Source: Dehalococcoidales bacterium
Lineage (GTDB): Bacteria > Chloroflexota > Dehalococcoidia > Dehalococcoidales > RBG-16-60-22
Direction: 5' to 3'
Assembly (NCBI GenBank): GCA_030603605.1
Contig: JAUVXN010000034.1
Location: 1 to 12,296 of the forward strand
Length of the DNA: 12,296 bases
Position numbers and translations under genes: made by a program. Positions 1-6,727 of the stretch are shown here, one piece after another. Under the pieces are notes generated by a model. It was not told the DNA's origin and searched no databases. It saw only the letters and a program-made list of their open reading frames with translations. How positions within the stretch are numbered: the first letter of the stretch is position 1; each line of letters begins with the position of its first letter.

Positions 1-387
1 ATCCCTCCCTATTATAAATTTTATTTCTTTCTTACTTATGAAAGCACTATCCTTGAATAATGGTCAACTATAGGCGTCCCTCCAATAATTAATGGCATGT
101 CACCCTATCTACCACAAGCTATACGGGTTTTTCTTACTATAATGTTAGGTAGGCTCTCCTCTTGACATACAAAAACCTTAATAGTAAATGCTCCCTTTTG
201 TCAATACCCCTTGGTGGTTGGCAAGAATCAAAAAGTGGAGCTTTCGGAACGGTTCCCGAAAATTTCTTTGAGAAGAAGCAGTTAATCCTGGCTTTGCAGC
301 CGTTGCTTGGTTCGTGTTTCAGGATGTTCTGGATGTGATATAATCCCAGCAAGCTAGACCTGGCATACAGTAATGAAGGAGGATGAG
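1..387. other. Non-coding leader upstream of the ABC exporter operon
   Basis: I see no convincing gene here. Minus-strand open frames exist (for example 137-352, and a 20-codon frame at 36-98), but they lack a good ribosome binding site and I recognise no family in them. A TATAAT hexamer at 138-143 has no -35 partner. A TTGACA at 162-167 has only a poor -10 (TAAATG, 185-190) at 17 nt. An imperfect inverted repeat lies at 242-261 (TTTCGG / CCGAAA arms around a GGAAC-G-GTTCC core). It could be an operator or a hairpin. The best promoter candidate in the stretch is listed separately. Confidence 0.5.
316..344 (+). promoter_or_regulatory. Candidate extended -10 promoter for the ABC operon
   Basis: TGATATAAT at 336-344 is a perfect extended -10 (TGn followed by TATAAT). 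The -35 position at 17-nt spacing (316-321, GTTTCA) matches the consensus at only three of six bases, which is common for extended -10 promoters. Transcription would start near 351, giving a leader of about 37 nt before the ATG at 388. This is a sequence match only. Confidence 0.4.
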
Positions 388-1254
388 ATGGCTCGCGATG
401 CGATTGTTGCCGAGGAACTGACCTACCGGTATGGCGAATTGGTTGCCGTGGATTGCATCAGTTTTAACGTGGCTGAAGGTGAAATTCTGGGGTTTCTTGG
501 CCCCAATGGTGCCGGTAAGACGACTGTCATTAAGATGCTGACGGGACAGCTCAAGCCCAAAGCCGGAAAGGCAACACTGCTGGGCATGGACGTCGCCAGG
601 AACGTTGATAGGGTACAGGGGGATATTGGCGTTTGCTTTGAGGAGACAAATCTTTATGAACAGATGAGTGCCATAGAGAACCTGAGATTTTTCGCGCGCC
701 TCTTTGGCGTTCATTCACTTGATGCCGAGGCTCTGTTGAAGAGGGTCGGCCTGGCCGGTCGAGGGAAAGACCGGGTCGCTACATATTCAAAGGGTATGAA
801 GCAGCGTCTTATGGTAGCACGCTCGCTGGTGAACCGGCCTCTGGTCTTATTTCTTGATGAACCTACTGCGGGACTCGACCCGACATCTTCAGAGTCTATA
901 CGGAATATCATCCTCGAGGAGCGAGAGCGAGGAGCTACAGTCTTTCTCACCACCCACGACATGCTGGAGGCGGATAAGCTTTCTGACCGGGTAGCTTTTA
1001 TGAATCAAGGTAAGATAGTCGCTCTAGATACACCACATAACCTTAAACAGCAATATGGTAAGCGAGCCCTTAAGGCTAAAGTCTCGACCGAGGGTGGCAA
1101 ACTTGAGGACCGTGAAGTCATTCTGGACACCTCGGAGACACCAAAGGCCATTCAGGAGCTCTTTGCCCGGGAGAAGGTAGTCACTATCCACAGTGAGGAG
1201 GCTACTTTGGAGGACATCTTCATCAGCATTACCGGCCGGGGGCTTCAGGGATGA
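388..1254 (+). CDS. ABC-2 type exporter, ATP-binding subunit
   Basis: This is the ATP-hydrolysing subunit of an ABC exporter and would act on the cytoplasmic face of the membrane with the two permeases that follow. From the ATG at 388 (288 aa) it shows Walker A GPNGAGKT at about residues 39-46, signature YSKGMKQ at 133-139, Walker B LVLFLDE at 152-158 and the switch histidine TTH at 188-190. The C-terminal extension of about 70 residues is typical of drug/Na+ exporter (NatA/CcmA-like) ATPases. The start at 388 is preferred over an in-frame ATG at 373, because AAGGAGG at 376-382 lies 5 nt before 388 and would be inside the gene otherwise. The Q-loop position reads CFEETNLY, with Glu where Gln is usual. 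The stop overlaps the next start (ATGA, 1251-1254). The family is secure; the substrate is unknown. Confidence 0.93.
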   Translation: MARDAIVAEELTYRYGELVAVDCISFNVAEGEILGFLGPNGAGKTTVIKMLTGQLKPKAGKATLLGMDVARNVDRVQGDIGVCFEETNLYEQMSAIENLRFFARLFGVHSLDAEALLKRVGLAGRGKDRVATYSKGMKQRLMVARSLVNRPLVLFLDEPTAGLDPTSSESIRNIILEERERGATVFLTTHDMLEADKLSDRVAFMNQGKIVALDTPHNLKQQYGKRALKAKVSTEGGKLEDREVILDTSETPKAIQELFAREKVVTIHSEEATLEDIFISITGRGLQG

Positions 1255-2306
1255 ACTTACGCATTATCGGCGCCCTTGTGGCTAAAGACCTCTCTCTTTT
1301 CTTCAGGAACCGGTTTTTTGCTGTTATAACTGTCCTTGGTCTCATCTCATATATTGTTATCTATTTTATTATGCCGAGTTCCGTCAATGAAAGCTTGGAG
1401 ATTGGACTCTATGCGCCGGTAATGCTTCCTGCCTTTGAGCAAATGCAAGGAGAGGGCCTGGAAATTGGGGAGGTTGAATCTGAGGAGTTGCTTAAAGAGG
1501 GTGTAACCGAGGGGCAATATGTGGCCGGGATTGCGCTCCCCGCTGATATAATGGAGGGCTTTATAGCCGGGCAGAAACCTAAAATCAGTGTATATTTCGC
1601 CTCGGATGTGCCTGAGGAAATTAAAGCTGCCGTTGAGGTTCTGATTAAAGAGCTGGCCTATCAGCAGACGGGACAAGTACTGACTATCGAGATAACGGAG
1701 GAGATTCTGGGTACAGATATGGCCGGTATGCAGATACCGCCGCGGGACCGTATGCGCCCCCTCTTTGCTGTCTTGCTTATTATGATGGAAACCTTTGGTA
1801 TGGCTAACCTCATCAGTGAAGAAGTTGAACGGCGCACCATCAATGCCTTACTGGTTACCCCCGTTTCGGTTAAGGACTTGTTTTTTGCCAAAGGCATTAC
1901 GGGCGTAAGCCTGGCTTTTGTGCAGGCGGCATTATTCATGGCAATTATCGGCGGTGTGAGTCGCCAGCCACTAATAATCCTGACGGCACTGCTGCTTGGA
2001 GCCGTGCTGGTCACCGGGACCGGCTTTATTGTTGCCGCCCTGAGTAAGGGCTTCATGTCTGTGCTGGCCTGGGGTATGATTATCCTCATTATCCTGTTCA
2101 TACCCGCATTTGGCATCATGTTCCCGGGGGCTGTTACCGGTTGGGTTAAGGCCATTCCCTCTTATTATCTGGTGGATACGGTACACCGGGCTTCGAACTT
2201 CGGGGCTGGCTGGGGTGATGTTTGGTATAACCTGGTGGTGCTCCTGGGAGCCGACCTGGCTCTGGCCTGGATTGGTATCATGGCATTGAGGAGGAAGTTC
2301 CGATGA
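1251..2306 (+). CDS. ABC-2 type exporter permease, first subunit
   Basis: This is a 351-residue integral membrane protein, the first of two permeases in the operon. It has the ABC2_membrane_3-like layout. One N-terminal membrane segment (about 22-42) is followed by a soluble domain of roughly 125 residues outside the membrane. Five more segments then lie at about 168-188, 216-235, 240-264, 270-291 and 325-347. The conserved cytoplasmic element after the second segment is present (EEVERRTINALLVTPVS, 190-206) and would contact the ATPase. The gene overlaps its neighbours by ATGA at both ends (1251-1254 and 2303-2306), which points to translational coupling and a heteromeric transporter. Related systems export drugs, sodium or peptides, and nothing here separates these options. 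Confidence 0.9.
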   Translation: MNLRIIGALVAKDLSLFFRNRFFAVITVLGLISYIVIYFIMPSSVNESLEIGLYAPVMLPAFEQMQGEGLEIGEVESEELLKEGVTEGQYVAGIALPADIMEGFIAGQKPKISVYFASDVPEEIKAAVEVLIKELAYQQTGQVLTIEITEEILGTDMAGMQIPPRDRMRPLFAVLLIMMETFGMANLISEEVERRTINALLVTPVSVKDLFFAKGITGVSLAFVQAALFMAIIGGVSRQPLIILTALLLGAVLVTGTGFIVAALSKGFMSVLAWGMIILIILFIPAFGIMFPGAVTGWVKAIPSYYLVDTVHRASNFGAGWGDVWYNLVVLLGADLALAWIGIMALRRKFR

Positions 2307-3364
2307 GTCTCAAGCGTGTGGGTATTCTGTTGGGTAAGGAGTTATGGCAGGGTCCCAAAAACTTTATCTTTGTCTGGGCCATTGTTATGCCTGTTATCAT
2401 CTGGCTGGTAGTTTCACTAATCTTCGGCACCTTGTTCAATGAAAAACCCAGGCTGGGGGTAGTGGATGAAGGCGGCTCTCAGCTGGTAGCTATGGCAGAG
2501 CAACTGCCTTCGGTAATTACTAAGGAGTATGGCAGTGTCGCTGAGATTAAGCAGGCGGTTGAGAGTGGTGCCGTGGATGTCGGTATGGTACTACCGGCTG
2601 ATTTTGATAGTTCCGTTTTACAGGGAAAGGAAACGGAGCTCGTGACTTATATCTGGGGAGAAAGCCTGGCCAAGAATCGTACTATACTGGGGGTGACCAT
2701 AACTAATCTGGTAAGAGAATTAACCGGTCAGGAGGCTCCTGTTGAGATTGAAGCCATTACCCTCGGTGATGAGGTAAGCATTCCCTGGAATGACCGCGTG
2801 CTTCCACTCGTCGTGCTTATGGCGGTATTTCTGGGCGGGCTCTTTCTGCCGGCAGCCTCTGTGATAGAGGAAAAGGAGAAGAAGACTCTTGAAGCGCTGG
2901 TCATAACCCCGGCGAGTATTGGCGATGTTTTCATAGCCAAGGGGCTCATGGGCATCATTCTTAGTCTGTTTATGGGGGTGGTAATTCTGGTTTTGAACCA
3001 GGCTTTCGGCACCGAGCCGGCACTACTGGTTTTGGCGCTGGCGCTCGGGGCGATAATGGCGGCAGAAGTTGGTCTGTTATGCGGGGCCTTAATGAAAGAT
3101 ATCACCACTCTTTTTGCTGTCTGGAAATTGGGAAGCATTCTGTTGTTCGGTCCGGCTATTATCTACATGTTTCCCCAAATTCCCCAGTGGATTGGTAGAC
3201 TCTTCCCAACCTATTACCTTTTGCAGCCAATCGTTGAGATAAGTCAGGGAGGTGGTGGCTGGTCTGACATCGCCACCAATGTTTTTATTCTCGCTGGGCT
3301 GGACCTGATTCTGGTCGGCGTGGTCGTGCTTGCCCTGAAGAGAACCAGGCAGTTCGCCGTCTAG
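2303..3364 (+). CDS. ABC-2 type exporter permease, second subunit
   Basis: This is a 353-residue partner of the preceding permease with the same plan. A membrane segment lies at about 20-44, then an extracytoplasmic domain to about residue 165, then segments near 166-187, 215-232, 239-262, 272-291 and 326-346. The cytoplasmic motif EEKEKKTLEALVITPAS (189-205) aligns with EEVERRTINALLVTPVS of the first permease, so the two are paralogues that probably form a heterodimer with an ATPase dimer. The start overlaps the previous stop (ATGA, 2303-2306). No hairpin followed by a T-run is visible after the TAG at 3362-3364, so where transcription ends is unclear. Confidence 0.9.
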   Translation: MSLKRVGILLGKELWQGPKNFIFVWAIVMPVIIWLVVSLIFGTLFNEKPRLGVVDEGGSQLVAMAEQLPSVITKEYGSVAEIKQAVESGAVDVGMVLPADFDSSVLQGKETELVTYIWGESLAKNRTILGVTITNLVRELTGQEAPVEIEAITLGDEVSIPWNDRVLPLVVLMAVFLGGLFLPAASVIEEKEKKTLEALVITPASIGDVFIAKGLMGIILSLFMGVVILVLNQAFGTEPALLVLALALGAIMAAEVGLLCGALMKDITTLFAVWKLGSILLFGPAIIYMFPQIPQWIGRLFPTYYLLQPIVEISQGGGGWSDIATNVFILAGLDLILVGVVVLALKRTRQFAV

Positions 3365-3477
3365 GGCTAGCCTTACACAGACGCAACTACGCTTGCCATC
3401 CTTGATCGCCAGACCTGTTAGTGGCACATATGCTGTGGCAAAAATCACCCCTCCCTGAGTAACTTCACATCCAATTC
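3365..3477. other. Unassigned stretch between the exporter operon and the gene remnants
   Basis: No gene is supported. A minus-strand frame is open across this stretch and continues opposite the end of the second permease, but I recognise no family in it and it has no start context. A short perfect palindrome GGCTAGCC sits at 3365-3372, directly after the permease stop. There is no terminator-like hairpin with a T-run. Confidence 0.4.
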
Positions 3478-3657
3478 CTAAGGGGGTACCTTCATGAGTT
3501 GCTTTAACTGAACAACTGCCTGAGGCAGTACCTCTCCTGTTGTTTCCTCAAACCGCAGATGAGCAACTCGGTCGAAAGGGGTTTCACCCTTGTTGATGAT
3601 CACCAGCCGAGCCCCTGATTCTAGAGCCACTCTAGGCATGTCAGCAACGATTACGCC
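3478..3657 (-). pseudogene. Sirtuin (Sir2 NAD-dependent deacylase) C-terminal remnant
   Basis: Read on the minus strand, 59 codons ending in TAG (3480-3478) match the last part of a sirtuin. A segment ADMPRVALESGARLVIINK precedes ETPFDRVAHLRFEE and a GEVLP element, which corresponds to the final Rossmann strand and C-terminal helix of Sir2 proteins. The NAD-binding GAG...S motifs, the catalytic histidine and the zinc cysteines are all absent. The frame is closed by a stop at 3660-3658, where the neighbouring remnant overlaps. A complete family member is about 240-250 residues, so only about a quarter remains and it cannot be active. A perfect 15-nt palindrome (3515-3529) falls inside it, probably by chance. 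Confidence 0.6.
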
Positions 3658-3845
3658 TCAGTAACAAGTTGTTCGCCCAGCTTATATGCCTTTTCCATTA
3701 AATCACGATTGGTCTTGATTTCACCAGCTTTTGAGGCGCTTCCGTAGACAATGTCAATAATAGGTGAGCCTATATAAGCAAATGCATCCTGAAAAGCCCG
3801 CATGGCATTCACAGCACCGGAATTGAAGGGGTCCGAATCTCCGTA
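3651..3845 (-). pseudogene. Flavodoxin/FMN-reductase-like C-terminal remnant
   Basis: A minus-strand frame of 64 codons ends at TAA (3653-3651). It contains AFQDAFAYIGSPIIDIVYG, then KAGEIKTNRDLMEKAYKLG. The pattern of a late strand ending in VYG, then G-(D/E)-I-x-x-N, then a helix EKAYxLG resembles the C-terminus of NADPH-dependent FMN reductase/flavodoxin-family proteins. The flavin-binding N-terminal loop is missing and no start codon with a binding site is present. The 3' end overlaps the sirtuin remnant by a few bases. At its 5' end it joins, after a frame change, a DUF362-like piece. The family call rests on recalled pattern similarity and is moderate. Confidence 0.4.
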
Positions 3846-3969
3846 TGTCAGCGCCGACCTCTTTTAGCAAATCCAGAATAACTTCTACGAAGACAGGATG
3901 AGTGATTATTCCCTTTTCTGCACCATAAGACCATGCGCTTGACTTTTCATTTAGTATCGAATATATTAC
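3844..3969 (-). pseudogene. DUF362-like remnant, frameshifted
   Basis: On the minus strand a frame open from just after a stop near 3970 reads GAEKGIITHP, then VFVEVILDLLKEVGAD. This resembles the N-terminal part of DUF362 proteins, where a T(H/N)P motif is followed by a helix and a GA-x-V strand, then GDSP. Here the expected GDS appears directly after GAD, but in a different frame (YGDSD from 3845), so a frameshift lies near 3846. The rest of the protein, including any ferredoxin domain, is absent. The piece partly overlaps the promoter proposed for the downstream operon. Confidence 0.4.
3939..3967 (+). promoter_or_regulatory. Sigma70-like promoter of the Wood-Ljungdahl operon
   Basis: TTGACT (3939-3944, five of six consensus bases) is followed by a 17-nt spacer and TATATT (3962-3967, five of six). 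Transcription would start near 3974, leaving a leader of about 114 nt before cooC at 4088. A second TATAAT at 3991-3996 has no fitting -35. This is the best two-box match seen in the non-coding DNA of the window, and it points toward the operon. Confidence 0.5.
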
Positions 3970-4019
3970 CTATGGTTTAGAGCTTATCGATATAATAGTG
4001 TTAGTAGCCAGAAGGTAAC

Positions 4020-4036
4020 CAAATTTAATAAATTTG
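4020..4036. promoter_or_regulatory. Perfect 17-nt palindrome in the operon leader, candidate operator
   Basis: CAAATTTA and TAAATTTG form an 8-bp perfect inverted repeat around a single central A. It sits about 46 nt downstream of the predicted transcription start and 51 nt before the first gene. The arms are A/T-rich and the loop is one base, so it looks more like a dimeric repressor site than an RNA hairpin. The regulator is unknown. Confidence 0.35.
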
Positions 4037-4087
4037 AGTGCTTTTCCCAAGAACTTTCAGTTTTAGTTACGCAGAAATAGAGAGTTG

Positions 4088-4876
4088 ATGAAGATTGCTA
4101 TTAGTGGTAAAGGTGGAGTAGGTAAGACTTTATTAGCTTCTCTCCTTTCCAGGACATTCGTTGAATTCGGCTATCCCGTTATTGCCATAGACGCTGACCC
4201 TGATGCTAATCTAGCTGCCACCCTTGGCTTTCCTCATCCTGAGAAGATAACCCCCATATCTGAAATGAGCGCTCTTATTGAAGAAAGGACAGGGGTACGG
4301 CCCGGCCAAGTTGCGCCCTATTTTAAGTTAAATCCTAAAGTCGATGATTTACCGGAAAAGTATTCTCTAAAATATAACGGAATTAAATTAATGGTGATGG
4401 GGCGAATTAAAAAGGGTGGTAGCGGTTGTTATTGCCCGGAGAATGCCTTGTTACGCGCTCTGCTTGTCTACCTACTTGTAGCCAGGGATGAAGTGGTAAT
4501 TTTGGATATGGAGGCCGGGATAGAACATCTAGGCCGTGGGACAGCAAGGGCGGTAGACAAGCTGATTATAGTAGTAGAACCGGGTAGACGAAGCGTTGAA
4601 ACAGCTTACAGAATCACTAAACTGGCAAAGGATATTAGTCTACAAAATATCGCCGTAGTAGGAAATAAGCTTCGAAGCCAATCGGAGAGGGAATTCCTAA
4701 TTTCTAGCCTGCCCGACTTTGAATTTCTTGGCTTTATCCCCTATGACCAGGCAGTAGTAGAAGCTGACCTTGCCAATCTTCCTCTTCTTGACGCTAGCCA
4801 GTCGATTATTACCGAAGTAAGAAATATCTACCAGGCTTTGTTATCCACTACTCAGGCAGCAAGCACAATAAACTAG
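4088..4876 (+). CDS. cooC: CooC-type nickel-insertion ATPase, paralogue 1
   Basis: This MinD/SIMIBI-class ATPase matures nickel enzymes of the CO dehydrogenase/acetyl-CoA synthase system. From ATG 4088 it is 262 aa. It shows the deviant Walker A GKGGVGKT at 7-14, the switch segment DADPDANLA at 35-43, a Cys-x-Cys pair at C114/C116 (GCYCPEN) and the Walker-B-like DMEAGIEH from D140. In studied CooC proteins the CxC pair of a dimer binds Ni or Zn. A TTG directly before the ATG (4085) is less likely as the start; the binding site is weak (GAGAG just upstream). It is the first gene of the operon, 57 nt before fhs. It differs clearly from the second CooC around the CxC (KKGGSGCYC here, GRGEGPECYC there), so the two probably serve different metal sites. 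Which serves which cannot be read here. Confidence 0.88.
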   Translation: MKIAISGKGGVGKTLLASLLSRTFVEFGYPVIAIDADPDANLAATLGFPHPEKITPISEMSALIEERTGVRPGQVAPYFKLNPKVDDLPEKYSLKYNGIKLMVMGRIKKGGSGCYCPENALLRALLVYLLVARDEVVILDMEAGIEHLGRGTARAVDKLIIVVEPGRRSVETAYRITKLAKDISLQNIAVVGNKLRSQSEREFLISSLPDFEFLGFIPYDQAVVEADLANLPLLDASQSIITEVRNIYQALLSTTQAASTIN

Positions 4877-4891
4877 TCAGAAAGGTTTTAA

Positions 4892-4904
4892 TAAGGAATC
4901 CTTA
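4892..4904. repeat. Short palindrome between cooC and fhs
   Basis: TAAGGA and TCCTTA flank one central A, with further partial TTTAA/TTAAA pairing outside. It lies 17 nt before the fhs ribosome binding site. It could form a weak hairpin affecting fhs translation or be a protein site. There is no T-run, so it is not a standard terminator. Confidence 0.25.
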
Positions 4905-4933
4905 AACAAAATAATAAATAAAGGAGGTTTTCT

Positions 4934-6697
4934 GTGGCTTACGACGCGGTAAAAATGAAGGATTGGCAGATTGCAGAAGCTGCCGAAGTAAACATGCCAA
5001 CCCCCGACGAGTGGCGGGAAAGGCTAAACCTCCAAAAGAACGAGGTGCTTGCCTACGGAAGAATATCCAAGCTCGATTTCTTGAAGATAATGGAGCGCCT
5101 CAAGGACAAGCCAGACGGCAAGTATATTGAGGTGACGGCTATAACCCCTACGCCGCTGGGTGAGGGGAAGACTACGACCACGATGGGTATCCTAGAGGGC
5201 ATGGGTAAGCAGGGGCTAAATGTAGGCGGCTGTATCCGCCAGCCCTCAGGTGGTCCAACCATGAATATCAAGGGAACCGCTGCCGGCGGTGGTAATGCAC
5301 TGCTTATCCCCATGACCGAATTCTCCATGGGTCTTACCGGGGACATCAATGATATCATGAATGCCCATAACCTGGCTATGGTTGCCCTTACCGCCAGAAT
5401 GCAGCACGAGCGCAACTACAATGACGAGCAACTGGCCAAGCGCACCAGGATGCACCGCCTAGACATTGACCCCACCCGGGTGGAAATGGGCTGGGTTATG
5501 GATTTTTGCGCTCAGAGCCTCAGGAACATTATCATAGGCCTCGGCGGACGCATGGATGGCTACACGATGCAATCCAAGTTCAGCATTGCCGTGAGCTCTG
5601 AGCTTATGGCTATGTTATCAATTGTCAGGGATTTGACCGACTTACGGGAAAGGATGGATAATATTACTGTTGCCTTCGACAAAAGGGGTAATCCCGTTAC
5701 CACCGGTGACCTGGAGGTGGGTGGTGCCATGACTGCCTGGATGCGCAACACCATTAACCCCACCCTAATGTCCACCGTGGAGTATCAGCCCTGCATGGTG
5801 CATGCCGGACCGTTTGCCAATATTGCCGTAGGGCAGTCTTCTATCATTGGTGACCGCGTTGGGTTAAAGTTGTTTGATTACCATGTCACCGAGAGCGGCT
5901 TCGGCGCCGACATCGGCTTTGAGAAGTTCTGGAATGTCAAGAGCCGCTTAAGTGGTCTCAAACCGCATGTGTCGGTGCTCACCACTACCATCCGGGCACT
6001 GAAGATGCATGGCGGTGGGCCCAGGGTGGTGGCTGGTCTGCCCCTGCCTGATTCTTATACCAAAGAGGACCTGGGACTCCTAGAGAAGGGTATCCCCAAT
6101 ATGGTGCACCACATCAACATCATCAGAAAATCTGGCATTAATCCGGTAGTGTGCATTAATTCCTTCCACACTGATACCAGGGATGAGATTGCCATGGTCA
6201 GAAAGGCAGCCGAGACAGCTGGAGCCCGCTGTGCCATGTCCAGCCATTGGGCTGACGGCGGTGATGGCTCCCTAGAGCTAGCTGATACTGTCAAGGAAGC
6301 CTGTGAAGATAAGACTGATTTCAATTTCCTGTATCCTCTGGAAATGAAGCTGAGAGAAAGGGTGGACACAATCGCTAAAGTGGTCTACGGAGCTGATGGT
6401 GCAGTCTGGGTGCCTGAGGCTGAGGACAAAGCTAAGAGGTTAGAGAGCGATTCTAAATATGATGACTACGCTACCATGATGGTAAAGACTCATCTCTCCC
6501 TCACCCACGACCCAGTCATTAAAGGTGTGCCCAAGGGGTGGGCACTGCCCATCCGTGACGTATTGATTTATTCCGGGGCGAAATTCCTCTGTCCCTGCGC
6601 TGGAGCCATCAGCCTGATGCCGGGAACCTCTTCTAACCCGGCTTTTAGAAAGGTTGACGTAGATATAAAGACAGGAAAGGTCAGTGGTCTGTTTTAG
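4934..6697 (+). CDS. fhs: Formate-tetrahydrofolate ligase
   Basis: This enzyme condenses formate, ATP and tetrahydrofolate to 10-formyl-THF, the first folate step of the methyl branch. The protein is 587 aa. The nucleotide loop [13 protein letters not shown] lies at about 71-83, followed by [13 protein letters not shown] and AAGGG. Later it has [37 protein letters not shown] and the end VSGLF. The GTG start at 4934 is supported by AAGGAGG at 4921-4927 with 6-nt spacing; the first in-frame ATG is seven codons later. It is longer than the usual bacterial enzyme (about 556 aa). Features such as [12 protein letters not shown] and the C-terminal PIRD...VSGLF recall the synthetase domain of eukaryotic C1-THF synthase more than clostridial Fhs. 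It follows cooC by 57 nt and precedes the corrinoid activator by 30 nt. Function is secure; subfamily placement is inference. Confidence 0.95.
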   Translation: MAYDAVKMKDWQIAEAAEVNMPTPDEWRERLNLQKNEVLAYGRISKLDFLKIMERLKDKPDGKYIEVTAITPTPLGEGKTTTTMGILEGMGKQGLNVGGCIRQPSGGPTMNIKGTAAGGGNALLIPMTEFSMGLTGDINDIMNAHNLAMVALTARMQHERNYNDEQLAKRTRMHRLDIDPTRVEMGWVMDFCAQSLRNIIIGLGGRMDGYTMQSKFSIAVSSELMAMLSIVRDLTDLRERMDNITVAFDKRGNPVTTGDLEVGGAMTAWMRNTINPTLMSTVEYQPCMVHAGPFANIAVGQSSIIGDRVGLKLFDYHVTESGFGADIGFEKFWNVKSRLSGLKPHVSVLTTTIRALKMHGGGPRVVAGLPLPDSYTKEDLGLLEKGIPNMVHHINIIRKSGINPVVCINSFHTDTRDEIAMVRKAAETAGARCAMSSHWADGGDGSLELADTVKEACEDKTDFNFLYPLEMKLRERVDTIAKVVYGADGAVWVPEAEDKAKRLESDSKYDDYATMMVKTHLSLTHDPVIKGVPKGWALPIRDVLIYSGAKFLCPCAGAISLMPGTSSNPAFRKVDVDIKTGKVSGLF

Positions 6698-6727
6698 TCC
6701 CCGACGCTTGATAACATAGGAAGTTAG

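Noticed and set aside
137..352. 71-codon minus-strand open frame before the ABC operon
   Set aside because: No ribosome binding site, no recognised family and low-complexity composition; it also overlaps the likely exporter promoter.
3515..3529. Perfect 15-nt palindrome ACTGCCT-G-AGGCAGT
   Set aside because: It falls within the sirtuin remnant's coding sequence with no promoter nearby and no T-run, so chance is the simplest explanation.
3089..3535. Long minus-strand frame with a readable segment HEGTPLGIGCEVTQGG
   Set aside because: It runs opposite the end of a secure permease gene and overlaps the better-supported sirtuin frame. I recognise no family, so I did not call it a gene.
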